Shown here: in pieces, positions 40,891 through 49,922 of the stretch
Layout of the letters: every line of letters begins with the position of its first letter
Position numbering within the stretch: the first letter of the stretch is position 1
Source: Polynucleobacter sp. MWH-Svant-W18
GTDB lineage: Bacteria; Pseudomonadota; Gammaproteobacteria; Burkholderiales; Burkholderiaceae
Direction of reading: 5' to 3'
Length of the DNA: 64,000 nt
Assembly (NCBI RefSeq): GCF_018687495.1
Contig: NZ_CP061293.1
Coordinates: forward strand, 1,657,242 to 1,721,241
Position numbers and translations under genes: made by a program
The notes under the pieces: model-generated
Told to the model about the DNA's origin: nothing
Databases searched by the model: none
Seen by the model: the letters and a program-made list of their open reading frames with translations, nothing else

Positions 40891-42798
40891 ATGGTTTCAT
40901 TTAAAAAACCAGATCTCGACTCATTTCAAGAGCGCATTCATATTGCGACTTTGTTTGTTACCTTTTGCTTCTTGCTACTGGTAACGCGCTTGGTATGGCT
41001 CCAACTCATTAGCCACAGCAAATACTCCTTACTTGCAGAAAGCAATCGTATTGCTTTAGTACCTGCCCCAGCAAATCGCGGATTGATTATTGACCGTAAC
41101 GGTCTTGTGATTGGTAGGAACTACTCTGCTCTTACGCTCGATGTGAATGCCGAAGAGGTGAAAGGCAATGTAGATCAGCTGATTAATGAGCTTTCTGAAA
41201 TTATTGATATTTCCCCCAGAGATCGCCGAAATTTCAAGCGCTCCCTGGAAGATTCTCGAAATATGGGCACTTTTCCACTGCGTTCAATGCTCAATGAGAC
41301 CGAAACAGCCCGGTTTATGGCCAATCGCTACCGCTTTCCAGGGGTTGAGATTCGGGCTAGAAGCTTCCGTGAGTACCCCTATAACGAACTAGCCTCGCAC
41401 CTCATAGGCTATATCGGACGAGTTTCTCAAAAAGATAAAGAGCGTATGCAGGCCGAAATTGAGGGTGCCAAGGCAGACGATCCTGATGCCCTACAAGCCT
41501 CCTTTTTGCCTGGCATTCAGTACGTTGGGAAAATTGGCTTAGAGCAAAGTTACGAAAACGTTCTACGTGGTGTGCCTGGGTACGACCAAGTAGAAATTAC
41601 TGCTGGCGGAAAACCGGTTCGCACACTCTCTAGCGCACCTTCAGTTCCTGGAAAAAATATTGTTCTCTCGGTAGACATCAAGTTGCAATATTTAGTTGAA
41701 CAGTTGTATGGAAACTTTCGTGGTGCATTCGTAGCAATTGAACCAGCGACCGGAGATGTGCTCGCCTTCGTATCCAAGCCCAACTTTAACCCGAATGATT
41801 TTGTTGAAGGAATTGATTCGGTTACCTGGAAAGAGCTCAATGACTCTCCACAAAAGCCGCTCTATAACCGCCCGCTCAAAGGCATCTATCCACCAGGCTC
41901 AACGTATAAGCCTTTCATGGCATTAGCTGCCTTGGAAAATAAAAAGCGTACGCCATCACAAACTATTTCAGATCCAGGTTATTTTGATTTTGGCAATCAC
42001 ACTTTCCGTGACGATAAGAAGGGTGGTCACGGTATTGTGGATATGCAAAAGTCTATTGTTGAGTCTTGTGATACTTACTACTACATGCTTGCTCGTGATA
42101 TGGGTGTGAATATGATTGCTGACTTTATGAAGCCGCTTGGCTTTGGTCAGATCACTGGGATTGATTTGCAGGGTGAAGCAAAAGGAGTTCTTCCTTCCAC
42201 AGAGTGGAAAAAGAATACTTTCAAAAAACCAGAGCAACAAAAATGGTATGAGGGTGAAACGATTTCTTTAGGCATCGGCCAAGGCTACAACGCTTTCACT
42301 ATTTTGCAGTTGGCCCATGCGATGGCAAACGTTGCAAACAACGGGATTGTGATGAAGCCACACTTAGTTAAAGCGATTGAAGATCCATTTACCCGTAATC
42401 GCGTTTTGACAACACCCAAAGAGAGCTATCGAATCGACCTCAATGCCGAAAATATTGAAGTAATCAAAAAAGCCATGGTCGAAGTGAACAACTCCGGCAC
42501 ATCTGCTGCAGCATTCAAAGGTACCAACTATCAAGTAGGCGGAAAAACAGGTACTGCACAAGTCTTTAGTTTGAATTCGAAAGATTACAAACATGGTGCT
42601 ACTGCAGAGTTCTTGCGTGACCATGCTTTATATATTGCGTTTGCTCCTGCAGAAAAGCCAACCATTGTGATTGCGATGGTAGTCGAAAATGCAGGCTTTG
42701 GTGCGCAGTATGCTGCACCGATTGCACGTCAAGCGCTGGACTATTACATTGAGGGCAAGTGGCCTAAGGAGGTTCCAGAATGGAAAAGAGCCCCTTAA
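40891..42798 (+). CDS. mrdA: penicillin-binding protein 2 (elongation transpeptidase)
   Basis: A 635-residue class B PBP of the elongasome. It has an N-terminal membrane helix (about 19-36), a non-catalytic pedestal domain (NRGLIIDRNGLVIGRNYSA) and the transpeptidase domain with SxxK as PPGSTYKPF, a Ser-Cys-Asp variant of the SxN motif (VESCDTYYYML) and KTGT (VGGKTGTAQVF). The product cross-links peptidoglycan during cylindrical growth with RodA, whose gene overlaps it by 19 bp. Confidence 0.96.
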   Translation: MVSFKKPDLDSFQERIHIATLFVTFCFLLLVTRLVWLQLISHSKYSLLAESNRIALVPAPANRGLIIDRNGLVIGRNYSALTLDVNAEEVKGNVDQLINELSEIIDISPRDRRNFKRSLEDSRNMGTFPLRSMLNETETARFMANRYRFPGVEIRARSFREYPYNELASHLIGYIGRVSQKDKERMQAEIEGAKADDPDALQASFLPGIQYVGKIGLEQSYENVLRGVPGYDQVEITAGGKPVRTLSSAPSVPGKNIVLSVDIKLQYLVEQLYGNFRGAFVAIEPATGDVLAFVSKPNFNPNDFVEGIDSVTWKELNDSPQKPLYNRPLKGIYPPGSTYKPFMALAALENKKRTPSQTISDPGYFDFGNHTFRDDKKGGHGIVDMQKSIVESCDTYYYMLARDMGVNMIADFMKPLGFGQITGIDLQGEAKGVLPSTEWKKNTFKKPEQQKWYEGETISLGIGQGYNAFTILQLAHAMANVANNGIVMKPHLVKAIEDPFTRNRVLTTPKESYRIDLNAENIEVIKKAMVEVNNSGTSAAAFKGTNYQVGGKTGTAQVFSLNSKDYKHGATAEFLRDHALYIAFAPAEKPTIVIAMVVENAGFGAQYAAPIARQALDYYIEGKWPKEVPEWKRAP

Positions 42799-43931
42799 TC
42801 AAAATTAAATCCGCTTTCTTTAGCATCTTTGCTGGATTAGATCGCCAGCTAGGCCTTATTCTGCTTGGCTTAGCGGCTGTTGGTTTTTTTACATTTCTAT
42901 CTGCAAGTCAAAACACACCTGTGCAAATTTCTGATGAGCTACGCAATCTTGCTCTCTCATTCTTAGTGATGTGGATCGTCTCTCGTATTCCACCAAAGTG
43001 GTTAGAGATGGGGGCTGTTTGGATTTATGGATTCGGCGTTGCCTTGCTCGTTGCAGTTGCAGTATTCGGATTAATCAAAAAAGGTGCACGTCGTTGGTTA
43101 AATATTGGCATTGTGATTCAGCCTTCTGAAATCATGAAGATTGCTATGCCTCTGATGCTTGCTTGGTACTTTCAAAAGCGTGAAGGTATTCAGAAGAGTT
43201 GGGACTATGGAGTTGCAGCGATCATTCTGGCTATACCCGTTTTTCTGATTGCCCGTCAACCGGACTTGGGTACCGCGCTATTGGTTTTTGCAGCTGGGCT
43301 GTACGTCATCATCTTAGCTGGGTTGCCCTGGAAATGGATTTTGCCCTTTGTTGGTATTGGCGTAATTGGCATTCTCTTAATTATTATTTTTGGCGGCACA
43401 ATTTGTGCACACGATGTTGTCTGGCCATTTGTGCATGACTATCAAAAGCATCGTATCTGTACATTGCTCGATCCAAGTAGCGACCCTCTCGGAAAAGGAT
43501 TTCACACTATTCAATCGATGATTGCCATTGGCTCAGGTGGATTTTTTGGGAAGGGCTGGTTTCAGGGCACACAAGCCCACCTAGAATTTATTCCTGAAAA
43601 ACATACGGACTTTATCTTTGCTGTTTTTTCAGAAGAGTTTGGTTTGCTAGGCAACCTCATATTGATTGCACTTTTCTTTGCACTCATTAAAAGAGGCTTA
43701 ACTATCTCTTCAAGTGCACCTAACTTATTTACACGATTATTAGGCGCATCCGTTACGCTCATTTTCTTCACGTATGCATTCGTGAATATTGGTATGGTTA
43801 GTGGCTTACTTCCGGTTGTTGGCGTACCGCTGCCATTTATCAGTTATGGCGGCACTGCATTGGTCACCCTGGGATTTGGGGCTGGTATCTTGATGAGCAT
43901 TCATCGTCATCGCCGCTTAGTCCAAAGCTAA
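42780..43931 (+). CDS. rodA: peptidoglycan glycosyltransferase RodA (SEDS family)
   Basis: A 383-residue polytopic SEDS protein that polymerises glycan strands with PBP2. Conserved blocks include GARRWLNIGIVIQPSEIMKIAMPL, RQPDLGTALLVFAAG, the long periplasmic loop ending PEKHTDFIFAVFSEEFG, and PLPFISYGGTALVTLG. The start lies inside the end of mrdA. The operon closes with a strong hairpin terminator 35 bp further on. Confidence 0.96.
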   Translation: MEKSPLIKIKSAFFSIFAGLDRQLGLILLGLAAVGFFTFLSASQNTPVQISDELRNLALSFLVMWIVSRIPPKWLEMGAVWIYGFGVALLVAVAVFGLIKKGARRWLNIGIVIQPSEIMKIAMPLMLAWYFQKREGIQKSWDYGVAAIILAIPVFLIARQPDLGTALLVFAAGLYVIILAGLPWKWILPFVGIGVIGILLIIIFGGTICAHDVVWPFVHDYQKHRICTLLDPSSDPLGKGFHTIQSMIAIGSGGFFGKGWFQGTQAHLEFIPEKHTDFIFAVFSEEFGLLGNLILIALFFALIKRGLTISSSAPNLFTRLLGASVTLIFFTYAFVNIGMVSGLLPVVGVPLPFISYGGTALVTLGFGAGILMSIHRHRRLVQS

Positions 43932-43966
43932 TGGAAATTATCTGAGAGCAATCCATTCTTCAGGCA

Positions 43967-43999
43967 ATAAAAAAGCCCGGTATCCCGGGCTTTTTTATT
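43967..43999. terminator. bidirectional intrinsic terminator between rodA and the HU gene
   Basis: A-run, GCCCGG, TAT, CCGGGC, T-run: the GC stem AAGCCCGG/CCGGGCTT is flanked by six A on one side and six T on the other, so it can terminate both the plus-strand rod operon and the minus-strand HU gene, which converge here. Confidence 0.92.
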
Positions 44000-44012
44000 A
44001 ACAAAGAAAGAA

Positions 44013-44297
44013 TTACTTCTTACGCTTGTTAACTGAATCTTTAAATGCTTTACCAGCAGAAAACTTAACAGTTTTAGCAGCAGCAATTTTGAGTGGCTCG
44101 CCAGTTTTTGGATTGCGGCCCATGCGTGCAGCACGCTTGCCAGATGCAAATGTACCGAAACCGATCAGTTGTACTGAGTCGCCTTTGGTAACAGCTTTGA
44201 TAATGTTCTCAATTGCAGAATTCAATGCGAATTCAGCTTTGGCTTTAGAGATCTCCGCGTCGTCAGCAATCGCTGCGATTAGTTCGGCTTTGTTCAA
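44013..44297 (-). CDS. HU family DNA-binding protein
   Basis: A 94-residue nucleoid protein that bends DNA as a dimer. [20 protein letters not shown] is the HU N-terminus, and [26 protein letters not shown] is the beta-arm with the conserved Pro. I place the start at the TTG at 44297 because it gives the canonical N-terminus and has a GGAG Shine-Dalgarno seven bases upstream; a longer open frame to 44333 lacks these features. Monocistronic by context. Confidence 0.93.
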   Translation of the reverse strand: MNKAELIAAIADDAEISKAKAEFALNSAIENIIKAVTKGDSVQLIGFGTFASGKRAARMGRNPKTGEPLKIAAAKTVKFSAGKAFKDSVNKRKK

Positions 44298-44410
44298 GTG
44301 AAGCTCCTTATAGATATTGATGTCAGCGCACATTACGCTTACATGATTTTAACCACAAAAAATTATAAAAATAAAGATGCGATACAGCAATTTTTTACTA
44401 CGACTACAAA

Positions 44411-44776
44411 TTACTCATCCAAAACGATAATGCCAGATACGAAATATTCTGTATCCCCAAAACAGCTCGTTGGCAAACCAATGTGCTGTTGATATTGAAG
44501 AGCTACTTTTTTTCCTAGATTAGCATTAATTTTCTCTGCTACAGCGTCTTCAGGCACCGTAAAGTAGAATTTTTCAGACATTGTCCCGGGCATAGAAACC
44601 ATCGCCAGCTCCCCTTCCCAAGTTTTACAAATAAACCCGCGTTTCGAAAATTTCTGCACATAACCGGCGCGTTCACCGCTGCCATAGCTCCAAGTAAGCA
44701 TGAACCAGGTGTACAGGGAAATACCCACAACCCCAATTAAAACAAGGCTTAAGAGCCACTTTATGAACCTATTCAT
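44411..44776 (-). CDS. hypothetical membrane-anchored protein
   Basis: A 121-residue protein with an N-terminal membrane helix (WLLSLVLIGVVGISLYTWFML, about 7-27) and a small soluble domain containing GFICKTWEGELAM and a later Cys (PTSCFG), perhaps a disulphide pair. The helix is probably an uncleaved anchor with the rest in the periplasm. I do not recognise a characterised family. It stands alone between the HU gene and lpxO; the 138 bp upstream show no other feature. Confidence 0.65.
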   Translation of the reverse strand: MNRFIKWLLSLVLIGVVGISLYTWFMLTWSYGSGERAGYVQKFSKRGFICKTWEGELAMVSMPGTMSEKFYFTVPEDAVAEKINANLGKKVALQYQQHIGLPTSCFGDTEYFVSGIIVLDE

Positions 44777-44926
44777 ACGATCTTCCTAGACTAATATCCA
44801 CATAAACCCTAATCGGGCACCCGAACCTATCTTTGCTAAGTATATGGGCATCCCTGCTGAAGAAATAGCCCATTGGACAAGCTTAGGCAAATTAAAATGG
44901 ATGCACTTACTTAATTGGCTAACTCC

Positions 44927-45829
44927 ATGCAAATTCGTCACATCGTCTTTTTTATTTTTATAGTCTCAGCCTTATATGTTTATTTCAGAGGCAAAGTACG
45001 CTTTGGAATTGTGCGCTCACTAATGGACTATCAAGTTCTATTAGCCCCAATTAATACGCTTTTATATTTATTTTCCAAAGTAAAGGCGACGGCTTATATT
45101 CCAGTAAGTCAATTTCCAGAGATGAAGCCTTTGCAAGATAACTGGGAAACGATTCGCCAAGAAGCTCTTTCATTAAACGCAGACGGGGCCATTGCAGCTG
45201 CTACCGGTTATAACGATATTGGCTTTAATTCCTTCTTTAGAACGGGCTGGAAGCGTTTTTATCTCTATTGGTATGGAAAGGACTTGCCTTCAGCCCAATC
45301 GAGCTGCCCAAAGACTGTTGCCCTGCTTAAATCGATTCCCTCGATTAAGGCGGCGATGTTTGCCTCTTTGCCGCCTGGAGCAACCCTAGTACGCCATCGC
45401 GACCCTTATGCAGGCTCACTGCGCTACCACATTGGCCTAGTCACACCGAATGATCCCAAATGCTTTATCGAGGTCGATGGTGAACGCTATTTTTGGAAAG
45501 ATGGCGAGCCCGTCATGTTTGATGAGACCTATATTCACTTTGCTGCGAATGAAACCGATCAACAACGCATAGTGCTATTTTGCGATGTTGAGAGACCGGT
45601 TTATACAAAAGTAGTGCGCTGGCTCAATCGCTGGTTTGGTCACTACGTGATGAGTGCAGCCGCGTCTCAAAATGTTGAAGGCGAAAAAGTTGGGGCTGTA
45701 AATATTCTGTTCAAGTATTTTTATCACCTCAGAGCCCAAGCAAAAAAACTGAAAGCATCACATCGCGGCGTTTATTACATCGGCAAGTGGGTGTTGATCC
45801 TAGGGCTCTTGTGGGCAATTTTTTGGTGA
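44927..45829 (+). CDS. lpxO: lipid A hydroxylase LpxO-like (aspartyl/asparaginyl beta-hydroxylase family)
   Basis: A protein of about 300 residues with a membrane helix at each end (about 4-18, and the C-terminal KWVLILGLLWAIFW). The Fe(II)/2-oxoglutarate core has LVRHRDPYAGSLRYHIGL (first metal His, substrate Arg) and WKDGEPVMFDETYIHFAANET (second metal His), typical of LpxO, which 2-hydroxylates a secondary acyl chain of lipid A. The presence of LpxL-type genes nearby fits. The start is uncertain: ATG 44927 chosen, TTG 44915 possible; neither has a clear Shine-Dalgarno. Confidence 0.87.
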   Translation: MQIRHIVFFIFIVSALYVYFRGKVRFGIVRSLMDYQVLLAPINTLLYLFSKVKATAYIPVSQFPEMKPLQDNWETIRQEALSLNADGAIAAATGYNDIGFNSFFRTGWKRFYLYWYGKDLPSAQSSCPKTVALLKSIPSIKAAMFASLPPGATLVRHRDPYAGSLRYHIGLVTPNDPKCFIEVDGERYFWKDGEPVMFDETYIHFAANETDQQRIVLFCDVERPVYTKVVRWLNRWFGHYVMSAAASQNVEGEKVGAVNILFKYFYHLRAQAKKLKASHRGVYYIGKWVLILGLLWAIFW

Positions 45830-45830
45830 C

Positions 45831-46127
45831 TTAGGGGTTTAGGGCCAAAATAATTTGTTCCGCGCTAATCGGGCCCCAAACCTCCACTCGCTTTTTTCTG
45901 CTGTTTTGCCCTGAAACGAATTGAATTTGCTTTTGAGGCACCTTCAACTGCTTCGAAAGCCAGGCAAGCAATAGCTCATTTGCTTTATTTTCTTGAGCCG
46001 GAGCCTGTAGAGAAATCTTGAGGCACCCATCATGCAAGCCCACCACTTTGGTTTGCTTCGCACCAGGCTGGCAATGCAGATTTAACGTAATTCCGCTAGG
46101 GGTTTGTTTTAACCAAATAGGCGTCAT
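45831..46127 (-). CDS. DUF167 (YggU-like) protein
   Basis: A 98-residue protein of the DUF167/YggU family. LNLHCQPGAKQTKVVG and LKISLQAPAQENKANELLLAWLSKQLKVPQKQIQFVSGQNSRKKRVEV carry the conserved Pro-x-Ala-x2-Lys and Gly-x-x-Ser-x-x-Lys positions. Function unknown. Convergent with lpxO, with 1 bp between the stops. Confidence 0.9.
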   Translation of the reverse strand: MTPIWLKQTPSGITLNLHCQPGAKQTKVVGLHDGCLKISLQAPAQENKANELLLAWLSKQLKVPQKQIQFVSGQNSRKKRVEVWGPISAEQIILALNP

Positions 46128-46149
46128 TAAAGTACTTTAAACTTAAACC

Positions 46150-46815
46150 ATGATTATGAAGAACTCCAAAGCATTGGAACACCTATTCGAAAACAATCGC
46201 GAATGGGCTGAGGGCATGGTTGCGAAAGATGTTGATTTTTTTAAGCGACTGGTTAACCAACAGGCTCCTGAATATCTCTGGATTGGCTGCTCTGATAGTC
46301 GCGTGCCTGCCAATGAAATTGTTGATCTTTTGCCCGGCGAATTATTCGTTCACCGCAACGTTGCTAACGTGGTCGTTCATACCGATTTAAATTGCTTATC
46401 GGTGATTCAATTTGCAATTGACTTATTGAAAGTCAAACATATCTTAGTAGTTGGTCACTATGGTTGCGCGGGCGTGCACGCTGCACTAAGCGATCTACGC
46501 GTAGGTCTTGCGGACAACTGGTTGCGGCATGTAAAAGACGTTCATCAAAAACATGAGCGCTACTTGGGAGAAGTTTTACCAACTCCCAAACGCCAAGATC
46601 GCCTATGTGAGCTCAACGTGATTGAACAAGTTGTGAATGTCTGCGAAACCACGATTGTTCAAGATGCTTGGGCACGCGGCCAAGACCTCACTGTGCATGG
46701 CTGGGCTTATCGTTTAGATACCGGAATTATCAAAGACCTGGGAATGTCTTGCAGCTCCATTGATGAAATGGAAGAACGCTATCAAAAAACTCTAACGCGC
46801 TACGAATCTGAGTAA
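46150..46815 (+). CDS. can: beta-class carbonic anhydrase
   Basis: A 221-residue enzyme interconverting CO2 and bicarbonate. Zinc ligands are Cys47 and Asp49 in the CSDSRVPANEIV block, and His103 and Cys106 in VGHYGCAGV, with the Asp-Arg dyad D49/R51. Length and sequence match the E. coli Can type, needed for growth at ambient CO2. It begins 22 bp from the divergent DUF167 gene and is followed within 8 bp by an acyltransferase. Confidence 0.96.
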   Translation: MIMKNSKALEHLFENNREWAEGMVAKDVDFFKRLVNQQAPEYLWIGCSDSRVPANEIVDLLPGELFVHRNVANVVVHTDLNCLSVIQFAIDLLKVKHILVVGHYGCAGVHAALSDLRVGLADNWLRHVKDVHQKHERYLGEVLPTPKRQDRLCELNVIEQVVNVCETTIVQDAWARGQDLTVHGWAYRLDTGIIKDLGMSCSSIDEMEERYQKTLTRYESE

Positions 46816-46822
46816 ATTTCAT

Positions 46823-47722
46823 TTGCTCAGATCTTTGCTTAATCATCTTCTTGTTGCTTTTCTAAAGCTACTTTCCCTACTACCCTATAAGCTGCTAGTT
46901 GCCATTGGCTATGGCTTGGGGTTTATTGCTGCGCATATTCCTGGAGACAGAAACCAGGTAGTCAAGACTAATTTGCATTTGTGTTTTCCAAAATTAAGCA
47001 CTGAAGAGATCGACCGCCTTAGTAAAGAACACTGGCGCCTGCTGGGCAGAAGCTTGGTGGAGAAAAGTATTATTTGGATGGGTAGTAGCAAGCAGCTCAG
47101 CGATATGATTGAAGTGAAATCTGCCGTAGACCTTGCAAGTAAAAAGCCGCGCATCCTCGTCAATATGCACTTCACTGGCATTGAAGGCAGCATCATTCTA
47201 AGCGCCCTCGCAAAGCAAGAACGCTGGCCTCGTACTTCGGGCTTTTTTCAGCGTATGAAGAATCCATTCTTTAATAAAAAAATTATTGAGTGGCGTAATC
47301 GCTTTGGTGGAAATTCAATTGATCGCCAAGGAAACACGAAAGAAATTATTCGCGAAATTCGCAATGGCGATTTCATCATCATTGCACCAGACATTGATCT
47401 CGGCATCAAAGATTCCGAGTTTGTCCCTTTCTTTGGAATTGAAACAAATACCATCACTGCAGTTTCGCGGTTAGCAAAAATCACTGGGGCAGATGTGTGT
47501 TTGATGACTACCACTTTAAAAGCGGATGAGTCTGGTTATCTTTGCGAAATCAGCAAACCCTTAGAAAATTTTCCAGGGCCAGATCCGATAGCTGACACGG
47601 CCCGGTTAAATCAATACTTTGAGACTGAAATCCGACTGCGCCCAGCCGAATACTATTGGGTCCATAAGCGCTTTAAAAATCCACCAAGCAATCAAGCTAA
47701 CCCCTATAACCCTTCTATCTAA
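46823..47722 (+). CDS. LpxL/HtrB-family lipid A acyltransferase (paralogue 3)
   Basis: A 299-residue protein that aligns end to end with the gene at 23692-24591 (shared [47 protein letters not shown] blocks). Catalytic motif H116-FTGI-E121. The start is a TTG at 46823, 7 bp after the carbonic anhydrase stop, since no ATG precedes the first hydrophobic segment. It is a duplicated late acyltransferase placed far from the tandem pair; it may have a different acyl specificity or condition of use. Confidence 0.88.
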   Translation: MLRSLLNHLLVAFLKLLSLLPYKLLVAIGYGLGFIAAHIPGDRNQVVKTNLHLCFPKLSTEEIDRLSKEHWRLLGRSLVEKSIIWMGSSKQLSDMIEVKSAVDLASKKPRILVNMHFTGIEGSIILSALAKQERWPRTSGFFQRMKNPFFNKKIIEWRNRFGGNSIDRQGNTKEIIREIRNGDFIIIAPDIDLGIKDSEFVPFFGIETNTITAVSRLAKITGADVCLMTTTLKADESGYLCEISKPLENFPGPDPIADTARLNQYFETEIRLRPAEYYWVHKRFKNPPSNQANPYNPSI

Positions 47723-47747
47723 TACCCTTTTGACCTATCATTAAGGG

Positions 47748-48500
47748 ATGACAGAACGCATTGGGCTATTTGCCGATCTTCACAGTAATTTAGAGGCTTA
47801 CGAGGCCTGCATGGCCAGGGCCGAAGAGCTTGGAGTAACCCGCATGGCTTTCTTAGGCGATATCGTTGGCTATAACGCAGATCCTGCAGGCATCATTGAG
47901 CGTATCGCTGACTTAGTAGACGCCAAAAAAGCGCTTGCCATATTGGGGAATCATGACGAAGCAATCTTTAAAGATTGCAGTATGAAAATGAACCCTAATG
48001 CCAATGCTGCAATTGAGTGGACTAAGACCCAGCTCAATGATAGTCATATCGAATTTCTAAAAAACCTCCCGCTGATCATAAATGAAGAGAAGATTTGCTT
48101 TGCGCATGCATCTGCTCACAATCCTGCTGACTGGAACTATGTCACGGATAGCATGAGTGCTTGGTACTGTGCCCAGAGTTCAGGCAAAAGCTATACCTTT
48201 GTAGGTCATGCGCACGAGCAAGCCCTCTTTTATCAAAGCGCCGTTGGCAAGCTCATTCGCTTTGCCCCTCATCCTGGCGATGAAATTCCAGTGCTCCCAC
48301 ATCGCCAGTGGGTCGGTGTTGTCGGGTCACTAGGCCAACCTAGAGACGGCAATCCTGAGGCATGTTTTGCGGTCTTTGAACCAGAAACTGAAGTGCTTAC
48401 TTTTCATCGCACACCATACGATCATTTTGCTGCGGCAGATAAAGTGCGTCGCGCGGGATTGCCAGAAGAATTAGCCAATCGCTTGATCACTGGCAAATAA
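47748..48500 (+). CDS. metallophosphoesterase (YfcE/calcineurin-like)
   Basis: A 250-residue calcineurin-like phosphoesterase. Metal motifs are visible in order: D10-L-H12, GDIVGY (Asp38), GNHDEA (Asn68-His69), CFAHAS and FVGHAHEQ. Such enzymes act as phosphodiesterases or protein phosphatases. It ends 3 bp before a Ser/Thr kinase gene, so the two are almost certainly cotranscribed; the pairing suggests that it may reverse kinase phosphorylation, but this is inference. Confidence 0.9.
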   Translation: MTERIGLFADLHSNLEAYEACMARAEELGVTRMAFLGDIVGYNADPAGIIERIADLVDAKKALAILGNHDEAIFKDCSMKMNPNANAAIEWTKTQLNDSHIEFLKNLPLIINEEKICFAHASAHNPADWNYVTDSMSAWYCAQSSGKSYTFVGHAHEQALFYQSAVGKLIRFAPHPGDEIPVLPHRQWVGVVGSLGQPRDGNPEACFAVFEPETEVLTFHRTPYDHFAAADKVRRAGLPEELANRLITGK

Positions 48501-48503
48501 GCC

Positions 48504-49922
48504 ATGCCGATTAATACGAATATTGAAGCGGTAGATGACATCTTTCAAGAAGGTAAAGTTGTCGATGGCTTTACCCTGGGAAAAGAAGTGCATCGCGGTG
48601 GAATGGCTAGCCTATTCTCTGCTACTAAGGAAGGTATTGATGTCCCGATTCTGTTGAAGATCCCCAGAGTGGGAAGAGATCAACCTGTTGAGAGCTTGAT
48701 TGGTTTTGAAACCGAACTCACCATTTTGCGTTCCCTCAAAAGCCCTTATGTACCGAAGTTTCTGGGTGCCGGCAATATGGCAACTCGCCCCTACATTGCC
48801 ATGGAAAGAGTTGCAGGCCGGCCATTAGAAGATCTTATTAAAGAAGGAAAATTATTTACCGTTGACGAGGTTGTACGCATTGGAGCAGATCTCGCACAAG
48901 CGGTGCAATCACTCCATTCACAGGATGCTATTCACCTGGATATCAAGCCAGAAAACATTCTGATTGATGAACAAGGCAAACTAACCCTCATCGATTTTGG
49001 TCTCTCGCATCATGCGCGTTACCCAGATTTGCTTGCGGAAGAGATGCGCAAGGGTATTGGCTCTGCTCCATATATCTCTCCAGAACAGGTTGCAGGTATT
49101 CGCTCGGACTCACGAAGCGATATCTACTCCATCGGCGTCATCATGTATGAATTACTCACTGGTGAGTTGCCGTTTGGCAATCCTCAAACCATGAGCGGCC
49201 TGCGAAGACGGATGTGGGCAAAGCCTTTTCCCCCGCGGGCAATTCGCCGAGAAATTCCGCGCTGGCTCCAAGAAGTCGTGCTGCGCTGTATAGAGCCGCG
49301 GGCCGCAGATCGCTATCAAAGTGCAACACAATTACGCCAGGCACTCAGAGATCCAGAGGGAATTAGGATTACAGAGCGTGGTGAGCGAGTAGAGCCTCCC
49401 AGCTTTTGGGAAAACCTGAAGGGAATGTTTAAAGCTGCTGGCTACGAACCCTCTCCCAGCCCACGTCCGAGTATGGGTAACTATGATGCGCCGCTGATGA
49501 TTGCAGCGATTGATACCAGACAATCAGATGAAGATTTACGCGAACGCATGCAAAGCACCGCCAAAAATCTCTTGCAAGCCTATCCTGAAAGTCGCTTGGT
49601 GTGCTTAAGTACTATTGCAAGCACCCCAACCTACGAAGGTAATCACGAAAGTGAAACAGCCAGTGGAATTGTGCGTGGGCACCTAGTTCAATTGATGGAT
49701 TGGGCGAAGCCTCTGAAGCTTCCACCAGAAAGAATTTCTTATCATGTACTAGAAGCGATGGACCCCGCGTCACGCATTGTGGAGTTTGCCAAGGACAATG
49801 ATGCCTCACTGATTTTGATCGGCGCCTCCCACAAGCTCCCAAATAAAGTCGCTCCGTGGAGAACCTCTATGACGAAAATCGTAGAAGGGGCCCCCTGCAG
49901 CGTTCACATTGTGAGAACTTGA
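48504..49922 (+). CDS. Hanks-type Ser/Thr protein kinase fused to a universal stress (UspA) domain
   Basis: A 472-residue fusion. The kinase domain (about 20-290) has a glycine-loop variant (VHRGGMAS), the ATP Lys52, helix C Glu70, the catalytic loop HLDIKPEN (Asp146, Asn151), DFG 164-166, SPE in place of APE (192-194) and Asp207. The basic residue before the catalytic Asp is Leu, so this is a non-RD kinase. A linker rich in Pro/Ser is followed by a Usp-like domain (about 330-472: IAAIDTRQSDEDL, LILIGAS, GAPCSVHIVRT). No membrane helix. Coupled to the upstream phosphoesterase; targets unknown. Confidence 0.9.
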   Translation: MPINTNIEAVDDIFQEGKVVDGFTLGKEVHRGGMASLFSATKEGIDVPILLKIPRVGRDQPVESLIGFETELTILRSLKSPYVPKFLGAGNMATRPYIAMERVAGRPLEDLIKEGKLFTVDEVVRIGADLAQAVQSLHSQDAIHLDIKPENILIDEQGKLTLIDFGLSHHARYPDLLAEEMRKGIGSAPYISPEQVAGIRSDSRSDIYSIGVIMYELLTGELPFGNPQTMSGLRRRMWAKPFPPRAIRREIPRWLQEVVLRCIEPRAADRYQSATQLRQALRDPEGIRITERGERVEPPSFWENLKGMFKAAGYEPSPSPRPSMGNYDAPLMIAAIDTRQSDEDLRERMQSTAKNLLQAYPESRLVCLSTIASTPTYEGNHESETASGIVRGHLVQLMDWAKPLKLPPERISYHVLEAMDPASRIVEFAKDNDASLILIGASHKLPNKVAPWRTSMTKIVEGAPCSVHIVRT

